Source of the DNA: Bacteroidales bacterium | GTDB taxonomy: Bacteria > Bacteroidota > Bacteroidia > Bacteroidales > UBA12077 | Length of the DNA stretch: 64,000 nucleotides | NCBI GenBank assembly: GCA_018334675.1 | Contig: JAGXLL010000005.1 | Span: forward strand, 1 to 64,000 | Reading direction: 5' to 3' | Part shown: positions 27,445 through 35,845 of the stretch, piece after piece | Position numbering within the stretch: position 1 is the first letter of the stretch | How the letters are laid out: each line of letters starts with the position of its first letter | Notes under the pieces: generated by a model | Database searches by the model: none | What the model was told of the DNA's origin: nothing | Seen by the model: the letters and a program-made list of their open reading frames with translations, nothing else | Made by a program: the position numbers and the translations under genes

Positions 27445-28305
27445 TCAGTGTAATTGTGCCTCCCAGGCCTGAATGCGGATCTCTGCCATCACCGGAAAGT
27501 GATCGGAGGGATAATGCAAATTCTCCGGATCACTCAAAACACCATAGCGTGTTACGGCAGCCCCGCGCACAAATATATAGTCGATCCTTCGTTTAACAGG
27601 CTTCTCAAAGTCGAATCCATTATAAGTGCCTTCGGGCCCGAAAGGTGGCTTCTCGGTTACATCATAGGCATCTTTCATCCTGTCGTTCAGGGTATCGATG
27701 GGGGGATCGCCCGGCTCGGCATTCAGATCACCCATCAGAACAACAGGATAGCCACTCCTATTGAGCTCGTCAATCTTCTTCAGAATCAGTTGGGCCGACT
27801 GATAACGGGCCTGCTCTCCCACATGATCGAAATGCGTGTTGAAAACCCATAAAGGCTGCTGGTGCTCCCGGTCTTCCAAAAGCACATAGGTGCATATGCG
27901 TTCCATAGCTGCATCCCATCCTACAGAGGGTTCCTCAGGTGTATCAGATAGCCAGAAAGTATTGGACCGGAGCAGGGAAAAACGACGGTTATCATAAAAG
28001 ATCGCCGAATACTCTCCCCCTGTTTTGCCGTCATCTCTACCCACTCCCTCATACTGATAGGGAGGCAGGGCCGAATCCAGGTAGTCGACCTGATGATGCA
28101 GTCCTTCCTGTATGCCGAAAACGGCAGGCTGATAAAATAACAACTGTTCAGCTACTTTTTCTTTACGGGCATCCCAAGCATTCGACCCGTCCTGCGGGTT
28201 GTCGAAGCGGATGTTGTAAGTCATCACCTTGACATGCTGTGCCTGTACCATGGTAACTGCCATCAGGGACAACATCATAACGAATAAAACCCTCCTGCTG
28301 TTCAT
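27445..28305 (-). CDS. Endonuclease/exonuclease/phosphatase family protein
   Basis: VKVMTYNIRFDNPQDGSNAWDARK; GIQEGLHHQVDYL; LMGDLNAEPGD; YPSDHFPVMAEI. Confidence 0.92.
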   Translation of the reverse strand: MNSRRVLFVMMLSLMAVTMVQAQHVKVMTYNIRFDNPQDGSNAWDARKEKVAEQLLFYQPAVFGIQEGLHHQVDYLDSALPPYQYEGVGRDDGKTGGEYSAIFYDNRRFSLLRSNTFWLSDTPEEPSVGWDAAMERICTYVLLEDREHQQPLWVFNTHFDHVGEQARYQSAQLILKKIDELNRSGYPVVLMGDLNAEPGDPPIDTLNDRMKDAYDVTEKPPFGPEGTYNGFDFEKPVKRRIDYIFVRGAAVTRYGVLSDPENLHYPSDHFPVMAEIRIQAWEAQLH

Positions 28306-28379
28306 AGACCACTTTTGTTTTTCAGGGAGCCTGCCTGCTCCATGGTTTAATACAAATATGTACTTTCAAGGATCCTTTC

Positions 28380-28871
28380 TCATTTATGGGCTAAAAAAGG
28401 TATATCCTGTTCCTCCATATATCGCTTAATCCTTAGGGCATGGTCCTTATCTCCCTGGTTGAGCTCTTTGAACATACGTTCCATATCGTTTTCAACCGGC
28501 TTGTCCATGAAAGTCTGAAAATGAAATTCACCTGCACTTTCTTCAAAGGAATAAGCCTTATTAAATGCCTCTTTCCTAGAGCTTTGGTGATTTTTTAGTT
28601 GCTTAATAAATTCCGAAATCATTTGATTGCTCTGTTTAAGTTGGCTCAGGGAAGAGGGGATCAAATCCAGGGGGAACACCTGATGGGGCATGAAACTCTG
28701 CCTGCCCGAGCGCAACAAAGCGGCATGGTTTTTCTCCTCCATGACCAATGTCCAGCAGAATTGTTTATCCTGAGGGAAGACTTCGGCCATTTTCTCATAC
28801 AATGCAGCCATATTGTGCTCCAGCCTGATAGAAGCATCTATGAGCCGGTAAAGCTGTTCGGAGTCTCTCAT
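28380..28871 (-). CDS. Rubrerythrin/ferritin-like diiron-fold protein
   Basis: RLEHNMAALYEKMAEVF, VMEEKNHAALLRSG, FEESAGEFHFQTF, DKDHALRIKRYM: spaced E/ExxH motifs of a four-helix ferritin-like fold. Confidence 0.7.
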   Translation of the reverse strand: MRDSEQLYRLIDASIRLEHNMAALYEKMAEVFPQDKQFCWTLVMEEKNHAALLRSGRQSFMPHQVFPLDLIPSSLSQLKQSNQMISEFIKQLKNHQSSRKEAFNKAYSFEESAGEFHFQTFMDKPVENDMERMFKELNQGDKDHALRIKRYMEEQDIPFLAHK

Positions 28872-28883
28872 AATTCCAGTAAA

Positions 28884-29642
28884 TTACTGCATCCTTTGAT
28901 GTATTGTCTTCCATGTATCGGTAATCAGGAAACTCTCTTCCATATAATCGATCAGTTGCTTCAACCGGCTGAAAGGTGTAGAAAAGGTCAGCTCATTCTC
29001 CTTGACACAAGGACGTGCCGAAGGATCGAACATACCCACCACGCTTCGCGGCTTTTCCTTGTCCTTTTCCAGATAGGGATAAAGAATGATTGAGCCGCAT
29101 CCACTGCTGAAGGGACTAATAACTCCGGCATTACCAACGAAATCATAATTGGCCAGCATAAACAGACCGGATAATACATCCGGTTGTGCAAAGAATACGG
29201 CGACTTCAGGTTCATCGGTTTCGGTAAGCTGGTCCCAGCGCTTAAAGATCAACCACTGATCATGCTTTCGAATGGTAGGGAAATCCTCCATCATTAACCG
29301 AACGGTTTCCGGATCATTTTTATAGCGTTCCCCTTCCATACCCATCTTACCGCAGGAAAGAAAATATTCGAAATCTTCACTGAGCTGGTCTGTAAAGCCT
29401 GCATATCGGCGTCCTCCTGCACAACCAATATTCTCGCTTCCGAAGGCCAGGGACTGACCATTTCGCACTTTATTCAAATCACAGATCAGACAGCTGTGGT
29501 TCCTGGGTTTGGGCCTGGGCTTGGGCCCAGTGTCAGCAGTACCGATTTCGTTATTATAAAAAAATACCAGGGGAAGTTCGGCATTCTTAAAATACCGTTT
29601 CCATAAATCTATAAACCGATCCCTTAATGAAGTATCCATAAA
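28884..29642 (-). CDS. DUF169 family protein
   Basis: LPLVFFYNNEI...HSCLICDLNKVRNGQSLAFGSENIGCAGGRRYAGF...QPDVLSGLFMLANYD; start placed at MDTSLRDRF. Confidence 0.78.
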   Translation of the reverse strand, partial: FMDTSLRDRFIDLWKRYFKNAELPLVFFYNNEIGTADTGPKPRPKPRNHSCLICDLNKVRNGQSLAFGSENIGCAGGRRYAGFTDQLSEDFEYFLSCGKMGMEGERYKNDPETVRLMMEDFPTIRKHDQWLIFKRWDQLTETDEPEVAVFFAQPDVLSGLFMLANYDFVGNAGVISPFSSGCGSIILYPYLEKDKEKPRSVVGMFDPSARPCVKENELTFSTPFSRLKQLIDYMEESFLITDTWKTIHQRMQ

Positions 29643-29693
29643 AAGTGTTTTGCACAAATTTAATAAATTATGCAAATAATAGGACCAGTTTAT

Positions 29694-30092
29694 TTACCTT
29701 GCTTTCAGCAAAGGTCTGTAATGATCAATATAAGCCCGCAGAAGGAGGATCTCTATACCGACCGTAAGGTATCCGGCAGCCCCTCCCAATGGGTCAAGAA
29801 ACAAATGATACAGCAGAATGTTCAGGGCGATTGGTGCAAAAGCCAGAATCATCAGAGGGGTAAAGCGATTAAAGAGAAGAAATATCCCGATTACCATTTC
29901 AATCCCATATAAAACAGGAAAAACGAAACCTGCCTCCGACATGGACTTCAAAAATTCAGCCGCTGGCGCAGGGGGTACAGGCATGGGCAAAAAACCTATA
30001 AATCCGTTTAAACTGAAAACCAAAAGGATCACTGCCAGCAAGATCCTGAGCACTTGAATTGTTTTATTGCTTGCTTTCATGGTAGATGTCAT
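29694..30092 (-). CDS. DoxX-like small membrane protein
   Basis: Four hydrophobic segments; ILLAVILLVFSLNGFIGFLPMP...FLKSMSEAGFVFPVLYGIEMVIGIFLLFNRFTPLMIL. Confidence 0.75.
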   Translation of the reverse strand: MTSTMKASNKTIQVLRILLAVILLVFSLNGFIGFLPMPVPPAPAAEFLKSMSEAGFVFPVLYGIEMVIGIFLLFNRFTPLMILAFAPIALNILLYHLFLDPLGGAAGYLTVGIEILLLRAYIDHYRPLLKAR

Positions 30093-30306
30093 TGTTTTGA
30101 TGAGTTAGTAAATATCTTCTAATGTTTAATTAATAACAAAACAGATCAAACAATCGGGGTAAACAAATGTTTGAATTCCACACAAATATTCTCATTACCA
30201 ACAAATTAGATTAATTAAAGCCTTTCCCATGTAAAGCCTTACTTATTCCCACCGGCATAAGGATAAGGGTAAACAAAATACGGTATAAAAAAAGCTGGTT
30301 CTGCAC

Positions 30307-30354
30307 AAAAAAATCCTTTGCCTCCAGCCCGGGCCTTCACGCAAAGGATTTTTT
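30307..30354 (-). terminator. Intrinsic terminator downstream of the 1077-aa oxidoreductase
   Basis: Perfect inverted repeat AAAAAATCCTTTGC / GCAAAGGATTTTTT (30308-30321 / 30341-30354) with flanking A/T tracts. Confidence 0.85.
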
Positions 30355-30378
30355 CATGCAGGGTATATATGCCCGAAT

Positions 30379-33300
30379 TTACTTGAATGCTTTTTCCAGC
30401 AGGCCGTCGCCTTCGAGTTTGAGCCGGTCGAAATAATCGGGTGTATCGCGGCCCATCAGCTTATCGACATAAAGTTTGGCCAGATACTGTCCAAGCATGT
30501 ATCCCTGTCCTCTTAGTCCCAGGAAGAGGCCCAGGTCCGGATCGATTACCATCCTGGGTTCCACATAATAACCTGACCATACTGCCTGGAAGCCGACGGA
30601 AGAGAGTTTTGGGATCCAATTGGTAAAGATCTCAGTGGCAATGTTCATAAAGTCCTGAGAATTGACTTTCAGATTTTTTTCCGTTTCATTGGGTTCGACT
30701 GCCGGTGAGGCACAACCGATTACCTGACCGGTTTCAGCCAGTTGCTGCCCGTAGACAGCTACAAAACCTTTATATTTTCTTCGGTCGATCATCATAGGCA
30801 ATGGGTCACCACTGACACCCAGGTAAGGAAGCCTACGCGTGATAAACGCCTGGTGCTTAACCGAAAACAAACCTGTCTCAATGCCCATATTCCTGGCAAA
30901 ATGGTGGCCTTCGGGACCCAGGGCATTTACAAACACGTCGCTCTGGTATTCGATATATTCCTTATTGTGGTTGCGCACCAGCACCTTATAGGTAGGCCCA
31001 TCCTTGCGGATATCGATGACCTTGCAGTCTTCCTCGACCTGACCCCCTGCTTTCTCACCCAGGTGGCGTACCAGATCCAGCACCCGTCCGGGTGTTGACT
31101 GCCAGCACTTGCGGGTAACCAAAGCTGCCTTATAGGTATCCAGGTTGGGGTTGAAATGGGGGGACAACTCTTTCTGGAAATCCTTGGGTTCAATCATGTA
31201 GGCGTCGGACCATTCAATGGACTTCTCAAGGGTTTGATAAATGGCATCATCATGAGCGAAGGTCACATAACGGATGGGCCGGTAGTCAACATTGGCTGTC
31301 TCCTGAAGCTCCTGGAAGATGCGGTTGTTGTTGTTGGCAATCTCCGAGAGTTCAGGCAGACTAAAGTTGGGCCGTCCTCCGGCAATATTACGCCAGGAGG
31401 AGCCTCGGCCATAGTTGAGCAGTACCGGTTCCTCTCCGGCTTCAGCCAGATACCGAAAAAGGGCACTACCGCCTATACCGCCTCCGGCTACCAGGGAAGA
31501 TACCTTGACTTTCCTCACAGATCTGCCGTTATACAATGGTTCCACCCGCTCATGAATTGTTCGGGGATACAACTCACCCATAGCGATCTGGTTGGACATC
31601 GGCCCCCGGGGGGTGGCCTCGCCTACCAGCGACTTGTTATATTTGGGTAAAACCTGTTTGAGGCGCTTAATACAACGTTTTCCGCGGCAGGCGCCCATAC
31701 CCAGGCGGGTAGTATGCTTGATCTCGTCTACCGAGATGAACTTGCGCCCGCCTATTACTTCCAGGATATCTCCCAACTTGACATCATCGCAGTGACAAAT
31801 GTATTGTTCTGTCTCGAGACCATTTTTATGCGGCTCAAAACCAATACGATCCGGGTATTTTTCTTTGACAATGAAGCCCCGTACTTTAGGCAACTCTTCC
31901 CCGTGCACATCATGCGATTTGACACGGGCTATATGTGTTTTATTGGGTTTGCGCATGATCTTTTCTATCCTGCCCGCTCCCAGTTTCTCTCCATTGTTGT
32001 CTACCAGGTAAACCCCCGTATCCTCCTTAGCTTCCACCTCGATGGGCAGGAACAGCCAGTCCTTCTTTAGGTTATAACCAAAAATGGCCAATCCGGGACA
32101 TTGATAAACACACTGCATACATCCTGTACACTTATCATAGTCAATGACCGGAGCCGTGCTGGTAGAGGATTTGGTGATGGCACCGAAGGGACATACAAAA
32201 GCACAGGGGTTGCAGGCAAAACCGTGCAAGCAGTCAAGAACCACAAAAGGACGTTCCTGCATCCTCTCTTTGGAGGGCATTTGAGGTTCTTCCAGCACTT
32301 TCACCGGTTCCTGTTGTGAATCGATATATTCTTTTGAGATCTTCAGGTAATGGTTGTAATCATAGCGGTGGTTCATCTCTTCCATGATCTCATAGGCTAC
32401 CTGCTTACCTCTAAGCACAGCGCTGGTTCCTTCTCCGATGCGGATGGCATCACCTGCCCCATGACAGGCACGTCCAAAGACTTCCTTGCCCTTTGTCAGC
32501 AATACATCATCGGACACCAGTCCGGTACATATGTTGATCGCATCAATGTTATCAATGACTTTCTCAGTGCCGGGAATGGGTTCAAAGTTTTTGCTTTCAG
32601 CCACTACAGCTCCCTGAATGCCATCATAATTTTCATTGGGGATGGCTTTAAGCAGCTGGTGGGAAGTAATGATGGGAATGCCGAGCCTGCGAACCCGGTT
32701 GGCCTGAACCGGGAAGCCCCCTTCATGTGGCAGTGCCTCGACAATGGCTTGAACATTTGCGCCGGCCTGGGTGAGCTGGTAGGATGTGAGATAGCCGATA
32801 TTCCCGGCACCAACCGTCAGCACATTCCTGCCCAACAGGGTGCGCTCGATGTTCATCATCTTTTGAACCACGGCAGCGGTATAAACCCCGGGAACATCAT
32901 CATTCTCAAAAGCAGGCATAAAAGGAACGGCACCGGTAGCAATGATCAAATGGCCGGCGTCGACAAAATAGATCTCTTCGGTTTGTATATTTTTGACGGC
33001 TAACCGTTTACCTTCCAGAATATCCCACACAGTGGAGTTCAGAAAAATGCCTTCATGGGTGTCGCCTGCCAGCTCTTTGGCAATTTCGAAACCCCGCATG
33101 CCACCATATTTCTTTTCTTTCTCAAAGAAAAAGAACTGGTGGGTCTGCATAAGAAATTGTCCACCAATGCTTTCGTTGTTATCGATCACAAGGTTGTCGA
33201 TGTGGTGGTTATTCAGCTCTTCACGGGCTGCCAACCCGGCGGGGCCGGCGCCTATGATGGCTACATCGGTCTTGTATACGCGCTGTGCCTGGTCGGTGAC

Positions 33301-33612
33301 TACCTTCCGGGCCTTAGGTTCGTAATCGGATGGGATCTCCTCTACCTTACTGACACCATCTACCTTGGTGATACATATGCGCCTGACTTCGCCGTCAACC
33401 AACATCTCACAGGCACCGCATTTACCGATGCCACATTCCAGGCTTCTGTTCCGTCCTTCCAGGCTGTGGGAATGCACCGGGAAACCGGCCTGATGCAGGG
33501 CTGCTGCTAGGGTCAGTCCTTTCTCGCAGAGAACTTGATGCCCCTGGTAATCCAGGGTAACCTGTTCCCTTTGATCTATATCCAAAATAGGATGTTCATT
33601 GATCTTACGCAT
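30379..33612 (-). CDS. Multidomain oxidoreductase: 2Fe-2S (HcnA-like) + FAD/NAD pyridine-nucleotide oxidoreductase (HcnB-like) + 4Fe-4S ferredoxin + BFD-like 2Fe-2S + DAO-type FAD oxidoreductase (HcnC-like)
   Basis: SLECGIGKCGACEMLVDGEVRRIC; VAIIGAGPAGLAAREELN; CNPCAFVCPFGAI and CTGCMQCVYQCPG; YICHCDDVKLGDI...MGACRGKRC; SSLVAGGGIGGSALFRYLAEAG. Confidence 0.88.
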   Translation of the reverse strand: MRKINEHPILDIDQREQVTLDYQGHQVLCEKGLTLAAALHQAGFPVHSHSLEGRNRSLECGIGKCGACEMLVDGEVRRICITKVDGVSKVEEIPSDYEPKARKVVTDQAQRVYKTDVAIIGAGPAGLAAREELNNHHIDNLVIDNNESIGGQFLMQTHQFFFFEKEKKYGGMRGFEIAKELAGDTHEGIFLNSTVWDILEGKRLAVKNIQTEEIYFVDAGHLIIATGAVPFMPAFENDDVPGVYTAAVVQKMMNIERTLLGRNVLTVGAGNIGYLTSYQLTQAGANVQAIVEALPHEGGFPVQANRVRRLGIPIITSHQLLKAIPNENYDGIQGAVVAESKNFEPIPGTEKVIDNIDAINICTGLVSDDVLLTKGKEVFGRACHGAGDAIRIGEGTSAVLRGKQVAYEIMEEMNHRYDYNHYLKISKEYIDSQQEPVKVLEEPQMPSKERMQERPFVVLDCLHGFACNPCAFVCPFGAITKSSTSTAPVIDYDKCTGCMQCVYQCPGLAIFGYNLKKDWLFLPIEVEAKEDTGVYLVDNNGEKLGAGRIEKIMRKPNKTHIARVKSHDVHGEELPKVRGFIVKEKYPDRIGFEPHKNGLETEQYICHCDDVKLGDILEVIGGRKFISVDEIKHTTRLGMGACRGKRCIKRLKQVLPKYNKSLVGEATPRGPMSNQIAMGELYPRTIHERVEPLYNGRSVRKVKVSSLVAGGGIGGSALFRYLAEAGEEPVLLNYGRGSSWRNIAGGRPNFSLPELSEIANNNNRIFQELQETANVDYRPIRYVTFAHDDAIYQTLEKSIEWSDAYMIEPKDFQKELSPHFNPNLDTYKAALVTRKCWQSTPGRVLDLVRHLGEKAGGQVEEDCKVIDIRKDGPTYKVLVRNHNKEYIEYQSDVFVNALGPEGHHFARNMGIETGLFSVKHQAFITRRLPYLGVSGDPLPMMIDRRKYKGFVAVYGQQLAETGQVIGCASPAVEPNETEKNLKVNSQDFMNIATEIFTNWIPKLSSVGFQAVWSGYYVEPRMVIDPDLGLFLGLRGQGYMLGQYLAKLYVDKLMGRDTPDYFDRLKLEGDGLLEKAFK

Positions 33613-33879
33613 AGTGAGTGGCTTTTACATAGTACACAATGCTTAAAGATCATGAAACCAACCCTAATTTTCAATGATTTTTATCAGGGGCGGTAACACC
33701 CTGCGAAGAATACCCCCCATAGGGGAAAAGAAAAAACAGGCGGGTTTTATTTAGACTCAAAATGAATAATGATGGCGAGCAGAAATTCTCTTTTCAACGA
33801 CCCCTGAAAAATCGTGATCCGAATACAAGGCTCATCCATTCACATAAACAACTGCTTGATAGATCCGTGCGGCGTATCA

Positions 33880-34695
33880 TCAGGATTCATTCCAGATGTT
33901 CTTCCTGGCCAGGTTCAGTCGTTCCTCGAAGAACATGCGGGCAATGGCCTCAAAATACTCCGTATAATCGCTCACATAAAAAACGTGTTCGGGCTTGCGG
34001 CCGGTATTCAACAATTGGTTCTCTTCGAGGATGTTCTTCAGATAGGAAGCCACCACATTGGCTGAATCCACCACATCCACGCTAAAATTGAAAAATTTGC
34101 GGATCTGGTTCTTGATAATCGGATAATGGGTACAACCCAGTATAAGGGATTTGATGTCCCGGAGGCTCTCCTCCGAAAGGTAGGCCCGAATGATGGCATT
34201 GCTGATGTCGTCGTAGACAAAACCTTCCTCTATCATAGGAACAAAAAGCGGGGTAGCCAGTGAGCTAACCTCTATACCCCGATCCTTTTCCAGGATCTTT
34301 CGTTCGTAAGTGCCGCTTTTGATGGTTCCTTTGGTGCCGATCACTCCCACCTTTTCATGGGGATACTGGCTGGTGATGAAATCCACGGCAGGATCAATGA
34401 CATTTACTATATGGACCCGATTGCCCAGATAACGGACCAGCTCGTTATGGGCAACGGCAGAAGCGGTATTGCAGGCAATCAAAAGCACCTTGATCCCTTT
34501 CTCCATCAAAAAATCAGCAATATGACGGGAATAACGGATAATGGTATCGGTGGATTTATCACCATAAGGCAGGTGCGCCGTATCACCAAAATAGATCATC
34601 TTTTCCCCGGGCAACAATTGCTTGATGGCTGATGCCACGGTCAGACCACCGACCCCGGAATCGAATATACCAATGGGTTGTTCAGGTTTCAACAT
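33880..34695 (-). CDS. murI: Glutamate racemase
   Basis: PIGIFDSGVGGLTVASAIKQLLPGEKMIYFGDTAHLPYG; LLIACNTASA; LILGCTHYP. Confidence 0.95.
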   Translation of the reverse strand: MLKPEQPIGIFDSGVGGLTVASAIKQLLPGEKMIYFGDTAHLPYGDKSTDTIIRYSRHIADFLMEKGIKVLLIACNTASAVAHNELVRYLGNRVHIVNVIDPAVDFITSQYPHEKVGVIGTKGTIKSGTYERKILEKDRGIEVSSLATPLFVPMIEEGFVYDDISNAIIRAYLSEESLRDIKSLILGCTHYPIIKNQIRKFFNFSVDVVDSANVVASYLKNILEENQLLNTGRKPEHVFYVSDYTEYFEAIARMFFEERLNLARKNIWNES

Positions 34696-34710
34696 ATCGC
34701 AGGGATCATG

Positions 34711-34740
34711 AAAAAAAGACCATCTTAAGCAAGATGGCCT
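34711..34740 (-). terminator. Intrinsic terminator downstream of the OmpH pair
   Basis: Minus strand AGGCCATCTTGCTTAAGATGGTCTTTTTTT. Confidence 0.85.
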
Positions 34741-34764
34741 GTTGGGATTGTATACAGTATATGG

Positions 34765-35283
34765 TTATTCCAAACCCAGTTCTTCCCTTACCAGCGGCAT
34801 CACGTTCTGGCTCTGCTGGGATTTGTATACCACGGCTCCGGCGCTGGTATCGAAGATGTAGATAAATCCGTTTTCCTGTCCAACGGCTTTAATGGCACTA
34901 TCGATGCGGCCCATCAAGGGCTGCATGAGTTCCTGCTGCTTCTGCTGGAAATCCTGTTGCGCAGTGGACTGGAACTCCTGGATCCTTTGTTGCATATCCT
35001 GCAGTTCGCGTTCCTTGGAGCGACGTACCAGATCAGAGAAATCAGCCTGATTCTCCTGATAGTTTTGCAGTTTCTGGGAATATTCCTGCTGAAGGGTTTG
35101 AATTTCATTCTGCAGCATCTTCTGATAATTCTGCAGTTGCTGGCGTATGGTGTCTCTTTCGGGCATCATACCCATCAGTTCGGATACGTTTATGTGTCCA
35201 AATTTCAGATTATTCGTCTGTGCATTACTAACAGCGGGGAAGATAAAGGCTATTAATAGCAACGATAAAACTATTCTCTTCAT
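34765..35283 (-). CDS. OmpH/Skp family periplasmic chaperone
   Basis: LKFGHINVSELMGMMPERDTIRQQLQNYQKMLQNEIQTLQQEYSQKLQNYQ; coiled-coil, signal peptide. Confidence 0.9.
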   Translation of the reverse strand: MKRIVLSLLLIAFIFPAVSNAQTNNLKFGHINVSELMGMMPERDTIRQQLQNYQKMLQNEIQTLQQEYSQKLQNYQENQADFSDLVRRSKERELQDMQQRIQEFQSTAQQDFQQKQQELMQPLMGRIDSAIKAVGQENGFIYIFDTSAGAVVYKSQQSQNVMPLVREELGLE

Positions 35284-35321
35284 AATCAGTTAATTTTAAT
35301 ATTTAATACAAATTTACAAAT

Positions 35322-35834
35322 TTAATTCTTATAACCTAATTCTTGCAATACTTCATCACTCTTGTCATAGCTGGGATCGGTGTAGAGCATGTTTGATTCT
35401 CCGGCGGCATCAAAGATCACCGCGTAGTTTCCTCTGCTGGCAATCGTTTCGATGGCACCGTACACCTCTTCCTGTATGGGTCGGACCAGTTCCTGCCGTT
35501 TTTGATAGAGCTGGCCTTCGGGACCGAAATATTTACGTTTGAGCTCCTGGAGCTCCTGTCTCCTTTTTTCCAGTTGATTTTGCCTTTTCTTTTTCATCTC
35601 TTCGGTCAGCAACACTTTTTCACTTTGAAACTCCTGGGTGAGCTGTTCGATCTCCTCGCGTTTGCTCTCGAGCTCCTGCTGCCATTCGAAGGAGAGCTGA
35701 TCCAGCTTATCCTGGGCCGCCTTATAGGCCGGTATATTATTCAGGATATACTGCGTGTCCACATAAGCATAGCGCTGAGCATATGTTGTTATGGCTATAA
35801 TAAACAAAAACGATACCAAAATGACTTTCTTCAT
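35322..35834 (-). CDS. OmpH/Skp family periplasmic chaperone
   Basis: QRYAYVDTQYILNNIPAYKAAQDKLDQLSFEWQQELESKREEIEQL. Confidence 0.9.
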   Translation of the reverse strand: MKKVILVSFLFIIAITTYAQRYAYVDTQYILNNIPAYKAAQDKLDQLSFEWQQELESKREEIEQLTQEFQSEKVLLTEEMKKKRQNQLEKRRQELQELKRKYFGPEGQLYQKRQELVRPIQEEVYGAIETIASRGNYAVIFDAAGESNMLYTDPSYDKSDEVLQELGYKN

Positions 35835-35845
35835 GGTTGGGTATA

